A DNA stretch of 64,000 bases from Boswellia sacra (GCA_013180625.2 SNVD02008142.1:1-64000), one strand, 5' to 3'. Positions 1 through 8,830 are shown, counted from the stretch's first letter. Program-made: numbers and translations. Notes: a model not told the origin generated them from the sequence alone.

Positions 1-2
1 GT

Positions 3-739
3 ACGCCACGTGTCATCATCAGTGACCAAGGGACACATTTTTGTAATCATTCTTTTGAAGCTTTGATGCGCAGGTATGGTGTTCTTCATAAGATTTCCAC
101 CGCATACCATCCACAGACAAATGGGCAAGCTGAACTCGCAAATAGGGAGGTCAAGCAGATTCTAGAAAAGACTGTTAATCCGAATCGCAAAGACTGGTCT
201 TTACACCTTTCTGATGCATTATGGGCATACCGCATTGCTTACAAAACTATTCTAGGAATGTCTCTATATCGCCTTGTCTATGGGAAAGCTTGTCATTTAC
301 CTGTTGAACTAGAACATAAAGCTTATTGGGCTGTCAAAGCCCTTAACTTTGATTTGAGTGTTGCAGGTCTTCAAAGAAGTTACAATTGTCTGAAATAGAA
401 GAATTGCGGAATGATGCCTATGACAACTCCAAGATTTACAAGGCTAAGATGAAAACGGCTCACGACAAACAAATCTTGAGGAAAAACTTTGAGCTAAATC
501 AACGAGTTTATCTTTATGATTCTCAATTGCATTTACACCCTGGAAAGTTAAGATCTCGATGGACTGGACCATTTGTCGTAAAGCATGTTTTTCCCAATGG
601 AGCGGTGGAGATTGAGGACCCCACTGATGGGCGAATTTTCAAAGTTAATGGGCAACGGTTGAAAAATTATGTGGAAAGGGAAAGTCAATTTATGTGTCTC
701 GAGGAGATCTCTCTTGAGCCTCCTGTCTATCCTAATTAA
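3..739 (+). pseudogene. Element C: 3' end of Athila-type pol (integrase), frameshifted
   Basis: This is the C-terminal half of a Ty3/gypsy integrase, cut by the window edge. The frame open at position 3 reads through the second catalytic Asp (ISDQGTHF) and the catalytic Glu (GQAELANRE). It continues with the [22 protein letters not shown] block, which is typical of Athila-lineage integrases. A one-base deletion near position 379, in what should be an AGAAAG run, throws the frame. The rest ([16 protein letters not shown] and the KLRSRWTGPFVV chromodomain-like tail) continues in another frame from 386. The last residues before the stop at 739 are not pol-like and match DNA that lies beyond the pol stop in element A2. 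The gene is therefore broken, and its end has been altered by a deletion. Confidence 0.9.
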
Positions 740-1143
740 TCAGGTTCTATCTGTCTCATCTATCTGTACCATATCTTGACTTTTGTACCATATCTTGATT
801 TTTGTACCATATCTTGATTTTATTTTTGTTTTTATTATTTGGTTGTCCTTGCTTTTATTATTTATCTACCCCATATCTTGACTTTGTCTTTGTTTCTATC
901 ATCTATTTGTACCATATATTGACTTTATTTTTGCTTTCTTTATCTCATTGTCTTGCTTTTATTATATGTTTGTCCTATAATTTTTACTTTATTTTCTGTT
1001 TTTGCTTTTATTTTCTTTTGCGTGTTTTCTTTTACTTCCCGGTTAAGTGGCGGATACGGTACTCCGTGACTAATTAAGTCGGTTTTTCAGTTCCCTAAAA
1101 ACTGTAACCCAAACAAACATCGTGCATTCTTTTACCTTTCAAA
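740..1143 (+). other. Element C: pyrimidine-rich spacer between pol and ORFX
   Basis: This spacer is very T-rich on the plus strand. It contains four to five imperfect copies of a short unit, TGTACCATATCTTGA plus T-rich filler, between about 765 and 925. Near its end (1079-1090) a pyrimidine run ends in TTTTTCAG. This could act as a 3' splice site 53 nt upstream of the ORFX start, but that is inference. I see no protein-coding signal. A hydrophobic frame here is a by-product of the T-richness. Confidence 0.6.
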
Positions 1144-1692
1144 ATGGATACGATTCTTTCAAACCTTCGTAGACATTTTCCTTTTCTTCCTCCAAATGCA
1201 TTACTCAAAATTTACAAAGCACGGTTTGAGAGGCTAAAATTATTGATGCTTATGGGTTTACCTATTGATGTACGATGGTTAATTGAAGCCAAAGTCCAAT
1301 TATCTGGTGAATGTTCAAAAACTCTTATTTCTTTTATGCCTGGTTTGGGTAAAAGCTCTTATTCAAAAAAACGGAGAGCAAATAAATTACAAGTTTGTCA
1401 CAAATGTGCACGATGGACCTGTAACAAGCGATGTCGCTCTTTAGGATATGTGTCTATAAATCGAGAAGATAAGATTCAGTTCATTAAGGATGGACTGAGT
1501 AAAGAGTCTCTAGATAATGTCTTGTTGACTCTTGAGACGCATTCTTGTGGACTTGTGCATCGAGAGATTTTAAGATTATGGACACAATTTCGAGAAGAGC
1601 GAGAACGCTATAGTCTCAGAAATCTGACTCAACACGACCATGTTTGCCAATTTATAAGAAAATTGGATGGGAAACACATCCCCAATTCATAG
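1144..1692 (+). CDS. ORFX copy 1: Cys-rich basic protein carried by element C
   Basis: A complete 182-residue frame lies between pol and the LOG gene. It starts MDTILSNLRRHFP. The N-terminal ~65 residues look helical. A GLGKSSYSKKRRANKL basic stretch at about residues 68-85 leads directly into a compact cysteine motif, CHKCARWTCNKRC (C-x2-C-x4-C-x3-C, about residues 88-100). After this comes a conserved helical C-terminus including ESLDNVLLTLETHSCGL and FIRKLDGK. It aligns without large gaps to the copy at 7932-8486, at roughly 60% identity by eye, including all four finger cysteines. An arginine-rich stretch followed at once by a C-x2-C finger, with an N-terminal PxDI-type helix, is the layout of the nucleic-acid-binding proteins of carla- and related flexiviruses (Pfam Carla_C4 and Viral_NABP). 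I infer distant homology or convergence; no search was possible. No transmembrane segment or signal peptide is visible, so it is not an env-like protein. Confidence 0.75.
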   Translation: MDTILSNLRRHFPFLPPNALLKIYKARFERLKLLMLMGLPIDVRWLIEAKVQLSGECSKTLISFMPGLGKSSYSKKRRANKLQVCHKCARWTCNKRCRSLGYVSINREDKIQFIKDGLSKESLDNVLLTLETHSCGLVHREILRLWTQFREERERYSLRNLTQHDHVCQFIRKLDGKHIPNS

Positions 1693-1764
1693 AAGGTGTT
1701 TAAGCCGTTACTGGACGTAAAACCAGAGGAAGATGTGAGCCACAATCACAACTACCTGTACATA
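1693..1764 (+). other. Conserved block after the ORFX stop, element C
   Basis: Directly after the UAG stop of ORFX, 52 nt (1704-1755) are identical to 8498-8549 in element A2, although the coding sequence before it differs at many sites. In frame with ORFX it reads KVFKPLLDVKPEEDVSHNHN and on. The flanking codons differ mainly at third positions (CTG/TTG, TAC/TAT, ATA/ATT), as in translated sequence. It could be a stop-readthrough extension, an RNA element, or both. Confidence 0.6.
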
Positions 1765-1892
1765 TGCATGCTTGCCGTTATTTTTGAATGCCTACTTTTA
1801 TTTTATTTTATTTATTTTTATCTTTCACGTTTTTCAAATAAACAGTTGAGCTACCTATATAGATGTCATTATTGTAATACCTTTTTGAATTC

Positions 1893-1900
1893 TATAAATA
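1893..1900 (+). promoter_or_regulatory. TATA-like box before LOG copy 1
   Basis: TATAAATA lies 46 nt upstream of the LOG start codon in the ORFX-LOG spacer, in otherwise AT-rich DNA. Its position fits a dedicated promoter for the cargo gene with a very short 5' leader. Chance occurrence is possible at this base composition. Confidence 0.3.
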
Positions 1901-1945
1901 CATCTCATGTTCTTCATTTGTATATACTTAGTGAGTTGTATCAAA

Positions 1946-2494
1946 ATGGAGGGAACCTCAGCTCGTCGATTCAAAAATATTTGTGTATTTTGTGGATCTC
2001 AGCCTAGTAAGAATATAGCTTTTATGGAAGCAGCTCATAATCTTGGTAAGGTTTTAGCTGAGAGAAAACTTCATTTAGTTTATGGGGGAGGTAATCGTGG
2101 GTTAATGGGGTGTGTGTCAACAACTGCATACTCAAGAGGAAGTCAAGTTTTAGGCATTATCCCTAAACCTTTAGTTAACATCACTAGGAAAACAGTTGGA
2201 GAGGAATTACAGGTATCATCCATGCATGAACGCATAGCTCGTATGATTGTAAATGCAGATGCCTTTATTGCTTTACCAGGAGGTTTTGGAACAATGGAAG
2301 AAATCTTTCAAGTTGTCTCTTGGGCCCAACTCAATATCCACCAGAAACCCATAGGTTTGTTGAATGTCAATAATTTCTTTGATTGTTTATTGTGTTTTGT
2401 TAATCAAGCTGTGGAGCAGAGATTTATCTCACAATCAGCACAACGGATCCTTGTTTCTGCCTCAACTGCCGAGGAACTAATTGATAAATTGTAA
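1946..2494 (+). CDS. LOG-type cytokinin riboside 5'-monophosphate phosphoribohydrolase, element C copy (C-terminally truncated)
   Basis: LOG enzymes release active cytokinin bases from cytokinin nucleotides in the cytosol. This intronless frame begins MEGTSARRFKNICVFCGS; an upstream in-frame ATG at 1907 is less likely because the other copy also starts at MEKT. It shows the family's CVFCGS start, the nucleotide-binding VYGGGNRGLMG loop, the MHER motif with the catalytic Arg, and the diagnostic PGGFGTMEE with the catalytic Glu, followed by the AQLNIHQKPIGLLN segment. A CAA-to-TAA change at 2492-2494 stops the frame after IDKL. The remaining 31 codons to 2588-2590 are still readable and end LDLSLRL, matching the element A2 copy. 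The fold core is retained in the 182 residues, so activity cannot be excluded. The gene lies between ORFX and the 3' LTR of element C, so it is element cargo, not a host locus. Confidence 0.85.
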   Translation: MEGTSARRFKNICVFCGSQPSKNIAFMEAAHNLGKVLAERKLHLVYGGGNRGLMGCVSTTAYSRGSQVLGIIPKPLVNITRKTVGEELQVSSMHERIARMIVNADAFIALPGGFGTMEEIFQVVSWAQLNIHQKPIGLLNVNNFFDCLLCFVNQAVEQRFISQSAQRILVSASTAEELIDKL

Positions 2495-2813
2495 GCTTTT
2501 GTTTCTGAACTTGACCCTGAAGTATCTCAAATTGACTGGTTTGTGGGAATGAGCAATAAGAGCAAATTGGATCTGTCACTTCGTTTGTAACTTTTCTTAC
2601 TCCTGGCTTTGTTCACAACATTTTTCTTTTGATTCAGTGTCTTTCAGGTTTGTTTGTTTCTCTTGAATAAATGAAGCTTCAGGTGATGTCTCCTATACTT
2701 TCTCTTTCTATATTTAAACATTGAGGACAATGTTTCGATCTTGTTGGGGGTCGATAGTAGACATATGTCATATTTTGCATTGTATTATAAAAAAAAAAAA
2801 ATCTATTGGTCTA

Positions 2814-2857
2814 AGAATGGCGGAGTAAAGAGTTCATTATCTCTTGAGACGCATTCT
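2814..2857 (+). repeat. Hairpin module 1 (element C 3' region)
   Basis: A 44-nt imperfect inverted repeat. AGAATGGCGG at the left end pairs with CGCATTCT at the right end, and AAGAG pairs with CTCTT closer in, leaving an 8-nt loop. Four further modules of 44-49 nt with related ends occur in this window (2873, 9826, 9886 and 10071). Confidence 0.55.
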
Positions 2858-2872
2858 GGATCTATTAGATCA

Positions 2873-2921
2873 AGAATGGCAGAGTAGGGAGGATAGTTTT
2901 GATCTTTTGATAACGCATTCT
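2873..2921 (+). repeat. Hairpin module 2 (element C 3' region)
   Basis: A second module bounded by AGAATGGCAGAGTA and AACGCATTCT, 49 nt long and 15 nt after module 1. The terminal 6-7 bp pair; the middle pairs less well than in module 1. Confidence 0.5.
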
Positions 2922-3912
2922 AACTAGGTGATTTGTTTTTATTTTTAAGTTGTATTTCTTGCACAGCTATTTATTGCATGTGTTCTCGGTAATTCTTGTG
3001 TAAATGAGTTTGTTTTTCTATCTAGGTATGATTTCAAAATTGTTGATTTGAGTCATCTTTTCTATTTAGGTTATCAAAGACTGATTTCTGAAATTATTTT
3101 GAGTACAATGATAAGCCTTGTGGTAAGATGGATGATTCAACGTATATAGCCAAGAGAATTCCCATGTTTAAGTTTACATTTTTTTAATCTCACATATCTT
3201 TTGTGAGTGAGTAGAGAGGTTGAGAAAACAACTTATAAACTCTTATTGATCCTTTGAATTGATTAATCTTTGTTTAGAGTGTCATTTCTCAGATTGAGGG
3301 ATTATTTGATTGTTCAGCTAAAGGACGATTCAAAATGAAATTTCAATTCTTGTAAAAAAAAAAAAACAAAAGACATTAAAAAAAAAAAAAGAGAAGTCAG
3401 TTCAATTCAATAATGTCTTCATTCAAGCTAAGAAGACATAAGTTTTATGAAGTAGTCTTGCTCATCAAGCTCTATTTATTTTTGTTCATCTAAGATGAAT
3501 GAAGTCCTAAAGCTGGTATGTTGTAAGAATGGTATTCTAAACAGTTGATTTTCCTATCTTTGGATCAATGTTAGTTTGTCTGTCTGTCCTTAAATGTGAC
3601 CTTTTCTTGAGTGCTTATCTATTTTTCAACTCCATGAGAAAGATCTTAGCCTTTTTAAACAGTTATTTACCCGTGAGGATATGGAGTTGAGGCTTTTACA
3701 TGGAGTAATTTTCAAGGCTATATGTGTTGTGGTTCGTGGTAAGAAGGTTTTGACTTGATTCACATGTACTCAGTTTTGGAAGTTATGATTGAAATAACCT
3801 TTATAGCAATCGTGATCTTGAATTGACATTTGGTTTGAAATGCTGAAGTAGTTCTTCATATTTCATTGACGCTTGAATTGCTAGGGACTAGCAATAAGCT
3901 GGTAGGGGATTG

Positions 3913-5529
3913 TGATAAACGCATGAAAGTGCACTGTTAAGCATAAATAATTAATGTTAATTCGTCAATATTATAAAACTTTTATGATATTTTAGCATAA
4001 TTATTTTGCTTATGCCTTTTTTATATTTGTTTCATTTCTTTTGCATTTTCTTTAGTCTTTATCTTGAAATAAAGTTTTGTCCCTAAATTGTGACTAATGG
4101 AAATCATTTTGCAGGATTATAAAATGGACATAACTCTCAATCTATGGATCAAAATGAAGAGATTCTTAAACCAAGAGCAACATGACTCAATCTTACACAA
4201 AGTTGAAGAACAATCAAAAGCCCAAATTCAACATTTGATGGGCCGAAATTGAGACACAAGAAAACCAAATTGTAGTTGTTGCTCAGCCCAACCCATGTCC
4301 GGTATTTGGGCCATATCTCAGCCAATACTTGTCCAAATTGCTTGAATCCAGTGGCCATGGAAAGCTAAGACATAATGCTACAACTTTCACGTTTACCAGA
4401 AAGCCCAATTCGATCAGTTTGGTGGTCAAAAATCTGCTACAAGTTGGTGGAATGTTTGGTGGCCGAAAATGTGGAAGGTTTGGTGGAAAGTTGACCAATG
4501 TTTGGTATTTGGACCATATCTCAGAGAATACTTGTCCAAATTGCATGAATCTAGTGGCTATGGAAAGCTGAGACAAAATGCTACAACTTTCATGTTTACC
4601 ACAAAGCTCAATTCAATCAATTTGAAAGTCAAAAACGTGCTGCAAGTTGATAAAAAGTTTGGTAGACGAAAATGTGGAAGAATTGGTAGAAAGTTTGGTA
4701 TAATAGTTCCATTTCATCACCTATATAAGGACAACTTGAGGAGTTGAATGGGGGAGGCTGAGAATTTCATTATATCATTGTGTATTACAATTCTCTCTTG
4801 TATTTCTCTTTACAAATGATGGGAATGAATTGTAAGTTAGGCTAGAACTCTTGGTAAGGCTAGAGATGAAATTATATGTGTAGTTTGTCTACTTCTCCAC
4901 TTTGATTCTTCCTCAAGGGCTATAAAGTATGTATGTTTGTTATGTTTTAAACTCTTTCTCATCTTGTGATTTCTTTTTAAATCCAGAAATTATACTTCTC
5001 AATTTCATATAAATTCAGTCATACTTTCTTTATGTGATTCGTGTTGAATTATAATTGTTACTGGTAGTTTCGTTTTATGAGTTAATCTTTTACTGCAATA
5101 TTGTCATGTGATATATTGTCGCTCTTGGATAACTTGTAAGGATGAATGTTGTTGATAAATATTACTTGTAAAGAGTTTATACATATCAAATACATCTGTT
5201 TATTAATTGTGCTATACTATACATATTTTTCGATTGATTGTTTGGGATGTGAAACTTTCAATTGAGTTATAATTGTTGAATCAAAGTGGGGATTAGATTT
5301 ACAAAACATATAAATGATTCTCGATGCCTTACCTCTTAATTACCATCGATTGTTTTCAATTATTAAATATTGTAATATCTTTAGAACCAATCACTTTAAA
5401 GTTAAATTTTACATCTTTGTTATCTTTTTAATATTTTTGTTTTACCAACCTATTTTGTCGAAAGCCTCCTTGTGGATACGACACCTCAACTTATACTACA
5501 ATAACCGCGGTATATTTTGGGCGTAATCA
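3913..5529 (+). repeat. Element C 3' LTR
   Basis: The LTR starts TGATAAACGC right after a polypurine tract and ends GGGCGTAATCA, where the pol frame of element A2 resumes in phase ([14 protein letters not shown]). It is 1,617 bp long and differs from the A- and B-type LTRs in this window. It includes an internal tandem duplication (4301-4705). The matching 5' LTR and the left target duplication lie outside the window, so the 5-bp duplication cannot be checked. Confidence 0.85.
4301..4705 (+). repeat. Tandem duplication within the element C LTR, period ~203 bp
   Basis: The stretch beginning GGTATTTGGGCCATATCTCA at 4301 recurs as GGTATTTGGACCATATCTCA at 4504, and the similarity continues for about 200 bp (AATACTTGTCCAAATTGC, GCTACAACTTTCA and others). 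Two diverged copies lie head to tail. The frames open across them are chance. Confidence 0.8.
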
Positions 5530-7485
5530 CCACCTCCCACAAGTGTGCGGGATATTCGTTCGTTTCTTGGTTATGCAGGTTTTTATCGTAGATTCATCAA
5601 AGATTTCTCGAAGATAGCATTGCCCCTATGCAGATTATTACAGAATGATGTGGCCTTTGAATTTGATGAGAAATGCAAAGAGGCATTTGAGAAACTGAAG
5701 GAACTCTTGACTTCGGCTCCAGTAATCCAATCTCCGAATTGGAATCATCCATTCGAGATCATGTGCGATGCAAGTGACTACGCTGTGGGTGCCGTTTTGG
5801 GTCAACGAATTGGCAAAATTCCACATGCCATTTACTATGCATCTCGGACTTTAAATGATGCTCAACTTAATTATTCTACCACTGAGAAAGAGCTGCTAGC
5901 GGTTATTTTTGCTTTAGAAAAGTTTCGATCTTATTTGATTGGTACTAAAGTAACCGTTTATTCTGATCATGCAGCTTTGAGGTACTTGCTCACAAAGAAA
6001 GATGCTAAACCAAGACTTATCAGGTGGATACTCCTTTTACAGGAGTTTGACTTGGAAATCAAAGACAAAAAGGGAAGTGAAAACTTGGTTGCAGACCATC
6101 TCAGTCGCATTGTCCATGATAAGAATGCACTACCATTACAAGAAAGTTTTCCAGATGAACAATTGTTGTCTCTAAATGTAGTAGCCCCTTGGTATGCAGA
6201 TATTGTCAACTACTTAGTTACCAAAAAGCTACCACATGACTTGACTCGAGCTCAAAGAGACAAGATTAAGAACATTGCCAAGTATTACATATGGGATGAT
6301 CCATACTTATGGAAGCATTGCTCTGACCAAGTGATAAGAAGGTGCATTTCTGAATCTGAATTTAATTCAATTTTAACCTTCTGTCATTCTTATGCATGTG
6401 GAGGTCATTTCGGACCAAAAAGAACAGCCCTTAAAGTTCTTGATTGTGGATTCTACTGGCCATCATTGTTCAAAGATGCATATCTGTTCTGTAAAGCTTG
6501 TGACCGTTGTCAAAGGACAGGTAATTTAAGTGCCAAAAATCAAATGCCACAAACCCCTATACTTATTGTCGAGATTTTTGATGTGTGGGGTATTGATTTC
6601 ATGGGTCCTTTTCCTTCATCATTTGGTAATGTTTACATTATACTTGCTGTGGATTATGTTTCTAAATGGGTGGAAGCAAAAGCTACGAGAACTAATGATT
6701 CTAAAGTTGTTGTAGATTTTGTGAAATCTAACATTTTTGCGAGATTTGGAACACCAAGAGCCATGATTAGCGATAGAGGGACACACTTCTGCAACCGATC
6801 ATTTGAAGCCTTGCTCAAGAAATACAACATCACTCACAAGTTGTCTACTGCATATCATCCACAAACTAGTGGTCAAGTTGAAGTTTCAAATCGAGAAGTC
6901 AAGTCCATTCTCGAGAAGACAGTGAATCCGAACAGAAAAGATTGGAGCCTACGACTTAATGATGCACTTTGGGCTACCGACTGCTTACAAGACACCTATT
7001 GGTATGTCTCCGTATAGGTTAGTCTATGGTAAGCCATGTCACCTTCCAGTAGAGCTCGAACACAAAGCATGGTGGGCAGTAAAGCTTTGTAACATGGAGA
7101 TGGATGCTGCTGGAGAACAAAGGAAGCTTCAACTGCAAGAATTGGAAGAACTTAGAAATGATGCCTATGAGAATTCCAGAATTTACAAGGAGAGAACTAA
7201 GGCATTTCATGATAAAATGATCTCCAGGAAAAATTTTGAAGTGGGACAGAAAGTTCTTTTATTTCATTCTCGCCTCAAGTTATTTCCAGGTAAATTACGA
7301 TCTCGATGGGTTGGACCTTTTGTTATTACTAATGTTTTTCCCCATGGTGCAGTGGAAATCAAGAGCTTAAAAACGATAAAGTATTCAAGGTGAATGGGCA
7401 CAGGTTGAAGCCTTACTATGAGAATTCAGTGATGCAGGACATCGATGAGGTACCTCTCTACGAGCCAACTTATCTTGATGGGTGA
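5530..7485 (+). pseudogene. Element A2: Athila-type pol, RNase H and integrase part, 5' cut by element C
   Basis: The reading frame resumes exactly at the LTR border with [22 protein letters not shown], the reverse transcriptase to RNase H connection. RNase H shows its acidic residues in [23 protein letters not shown] and ADHLSR. The integrase shows the zinc site (H and C-x2-C in CKACDRC), then D, D and E in [15 protein letters not shown] and GQVEVSNRE. An indel near 6975, in the stretch that should read WAYRTAYKTP, and a one-base loss in an A-run near 7371 break the frame. Across both breaks the protein is recognisable to the stop at 7483-7485. Everything N-terminal (gag, protease, most of RT) lies left of the window, on the far side of inserted element C. 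Lineage is judged from the [20 protein letters not shown] block. Confidence 0.92.
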
Positions 7486-7931
7486 GGACAGATAACGTCA
7501 GGCTGAGGACGTTAAACCAAGCGCTTATTGGGAGGCAACCCAATGTTTTTGAAATATAATAAAAAGAGACAAAGAAAAGAAGGTAGTATTGATCAATTTT
7601 TGTGTTTCGAGGAGATTCCTCTCATGGGCTATTATAACTGATCAGGTTTTATCTCTCTTTGCCATTTGTCTTATTTGCTTTGTTGTTTGTTTTTGACTTT
7701 CATTTGCTCTTGTGTTTTTATTTCTTTTATGTGTCTCTATTTTCTTTTCTTTTCTTTTCTTTTCTTTTGTTTAATTTGATTATTCCGTGCTTCGAGTTCA
7801 GTTGTGCAACAGCTTGAGGAAACATTCAAACGGGAGTTGAAGCCATTGTTCGAAGGTTTGAAACGTGCATATCTGGGAGAAGAACAAACTCAATCGCATT
7901 ATCGGTAATATCTCTCCTTTTCTTCTCTTCA
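7486..7931 (+). other. Element A2: post-pol spacer with conserved hairpin
   Basis: The stretch AAGCGCTTATTGGGAGGCAA, followed by CCCAAT, contains a perfect stem (ATTGGG/CCCAAT, 7527-7544). This is a sequence widely seen just after pol in plant Athila-type elements. Further on there is a TTTTC repeat (7738-7768) and a pyrimidine-rich lead into TTCAG at 7797-7801, which could be a 3' splice site for an ORFX mRNA. No gene is seen. Confidence 0.6.
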
Positions 7932-8486
7932 ATGGATGCTGATATCTTTCTATCGAACCTTCGTAAATATTTCCCTTCACTTCCTCAAAATGCTGTGTTT
8001 AAAATTTATAAAGTACGGATGACTAGACTTTGGGCATTGATGCTCCTAAATGTGCCTGCTGATATCCGATGGCTTATCGAAGCCAAGGTGAGATTGTCCG
8101 GTGAGCCGGACATTAATCTCGCAAAATACATGCCTGGTCTAGGAAAGAGCTACTACGCCAAGAGGCGAAGAGCGAAAAGGTTACAAGTATGTTATAAATG
8201 TGCTAGATGGAATTGTAACCAGACTTGTCGTTCATTAGGTTTTGCGTCCAGGAATAGAGAAGATAAACTTTCATTTATTAAAAATGGTTTGAGTAATGAG
8301 TCGCTGGATAATGTTTTGTTAACTCTCGAGTCACATTCTTGTGGACTTGTTCAGTGTAAATTGCTTAATCTATGGACACAATTTCGTGATGAATTGCAGT
8401 GTTATAGTCTAGGGAATCTGACTAAAAACGACCCTTTTTGCCAGTTTATAAGAAAACTGGATGGGAAGCAAATCCCCGACTCATAG
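7932..8486 (+). CDS. ORFX copy 2: Cys-rich basic protein carried by element A2
   Basis: An intact 184-residue frame, the counterpart of 1144-1692. Conserved parts are LSNLRKYFP at the N-terminus, PADIRWLIEAKVRLSGE (about residues 46-62), the basic run KSYYAKRRRAKRL, the finger CYKCARWNCNQTC (C-x2-C-x4-C-x3-C), ESLDNVLLTLESHSCGL, LWTQFRDE and FIRKLDGKQIPDS at the end. The basic run leading straight into the finger suggests a nucleic-acid-binding protein. The layout resembles flexivirus nucleic-acid-binding proteins, several of which suppress RNA silencing. That function here is only a hypothesis. The frame is intact although pol of the same element has two frameshifts. I know no host gene of this kind. 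Confidence 0.78.
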   Translation: MDADIFLSNLRKYFPSLPQNAVFKIYKVRMTRLWALMLLNVPADIRWLIEAKVRLSGEPDINLAKYMPGLGKSYYAKRRRAKRLQVCYKCARWNCNQTCRSLGFASRNREDKLSFIKNGLSNESLDNVLLTLESHSCGLVQCKLLNLWTQFRDELQCYSLGNLTKNDPFCQFIRKLDGKQIPDS

Positions 8487-8561
8487 AAGGCGTTTCAGCC
8501 GTTACTGGACGTAAAACCAGAGGAAGATGTGAGCCACAATCACAACTACTTGTATATTTGA
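8487..8561 (+). other. Conserved block after the ORFX stop, element A2
   Basis: Positions 8498-8549 are identical to 1704-1755 of element C. In frame with ORFX the block encodes 24 codons after the UAG (KAFQPLLDVKPEEDVSHNHN, then YLYI) and ends at TGA 8559-8561, so a readthrough product would be only slightly longer than ORFX. Confidence 0.6.
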
Positions 8562-8713
8562 ATGTGTGTTGTTGTTGTCGAATTTTTTTTTTCTTGTTTC
8601 GTTTGATCTGATTATCAATGTTGTTTTTGTGTTGTTGTTGTTTGTTGATTTTGTTTGTTTTAATTTCAAGTTTTCTTTTTGACAAACCATATGACTACCC
8701 TATGGCATAAGTA

Positions 8714-8830
8714 CACGTGGGAGACAAGTGTGGAGGTTTTGTCAACCTCCACCGAAAGTGTATCTCCATTTTCCATGCTTCACGTGGGAGACAAGTGTGT
8801 AGGTTTTGTCAAACCTCGCCGAAAGCATAT
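8714..8830 (+). promoter_or_regulatory. Duplicated G-box unit upstream of LOG copy 2
   Basis: A unit starting CACGTGGGAGACAAGTGTG at 8714 recurs at 8781 (period 67), each copy continuing AGGTTTTGTCAA and CCGAAAG. CACGTG is the core bound by plant bZIP and bHLH factors. A partial third copy (CAACCCCCACCGAAA) follows near 8870, and a TATATAT run lies at 8924-8930, about 110 nt before the LOG start. A promoter role is inference from position. Confidence 0.4.

Larger units (their letters stand above)
2591..3912 (+). other. Element C 3' untranslated region and polypurine tract
   Basis: This region has no coding signal. It holds two hairpin modules (2814-2857 and 2873-2921) and the inverted motif AACATTGAGGACAATGTT near 2716, a sequence common in the 3' regions of plant Athila-type elements. 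Poly-A runs lie at 2789-2801 and 3352-3390. It ends in the purine-rich GGTAGGGGATTG that directly precedes the LTR and serves as the polypurine tract. Confidence 0.7.

Noticed and set aside
802..1077. A hydrophobic 91-residue frame as an env-like membrane protein
   Set aside because: The Phe/Leu/Tyr richness comes from a T-rich repeat tract; there is no counterpart in element A2 and no signal peptide.
1696..2007. A 103-codon frame downstream of ORFX as an independent gene
   Set aside because: Its first ~22 codons are the conserved post-stop block; the remainder is hydrophobic T-rich sequence that is not conserved in the other element.
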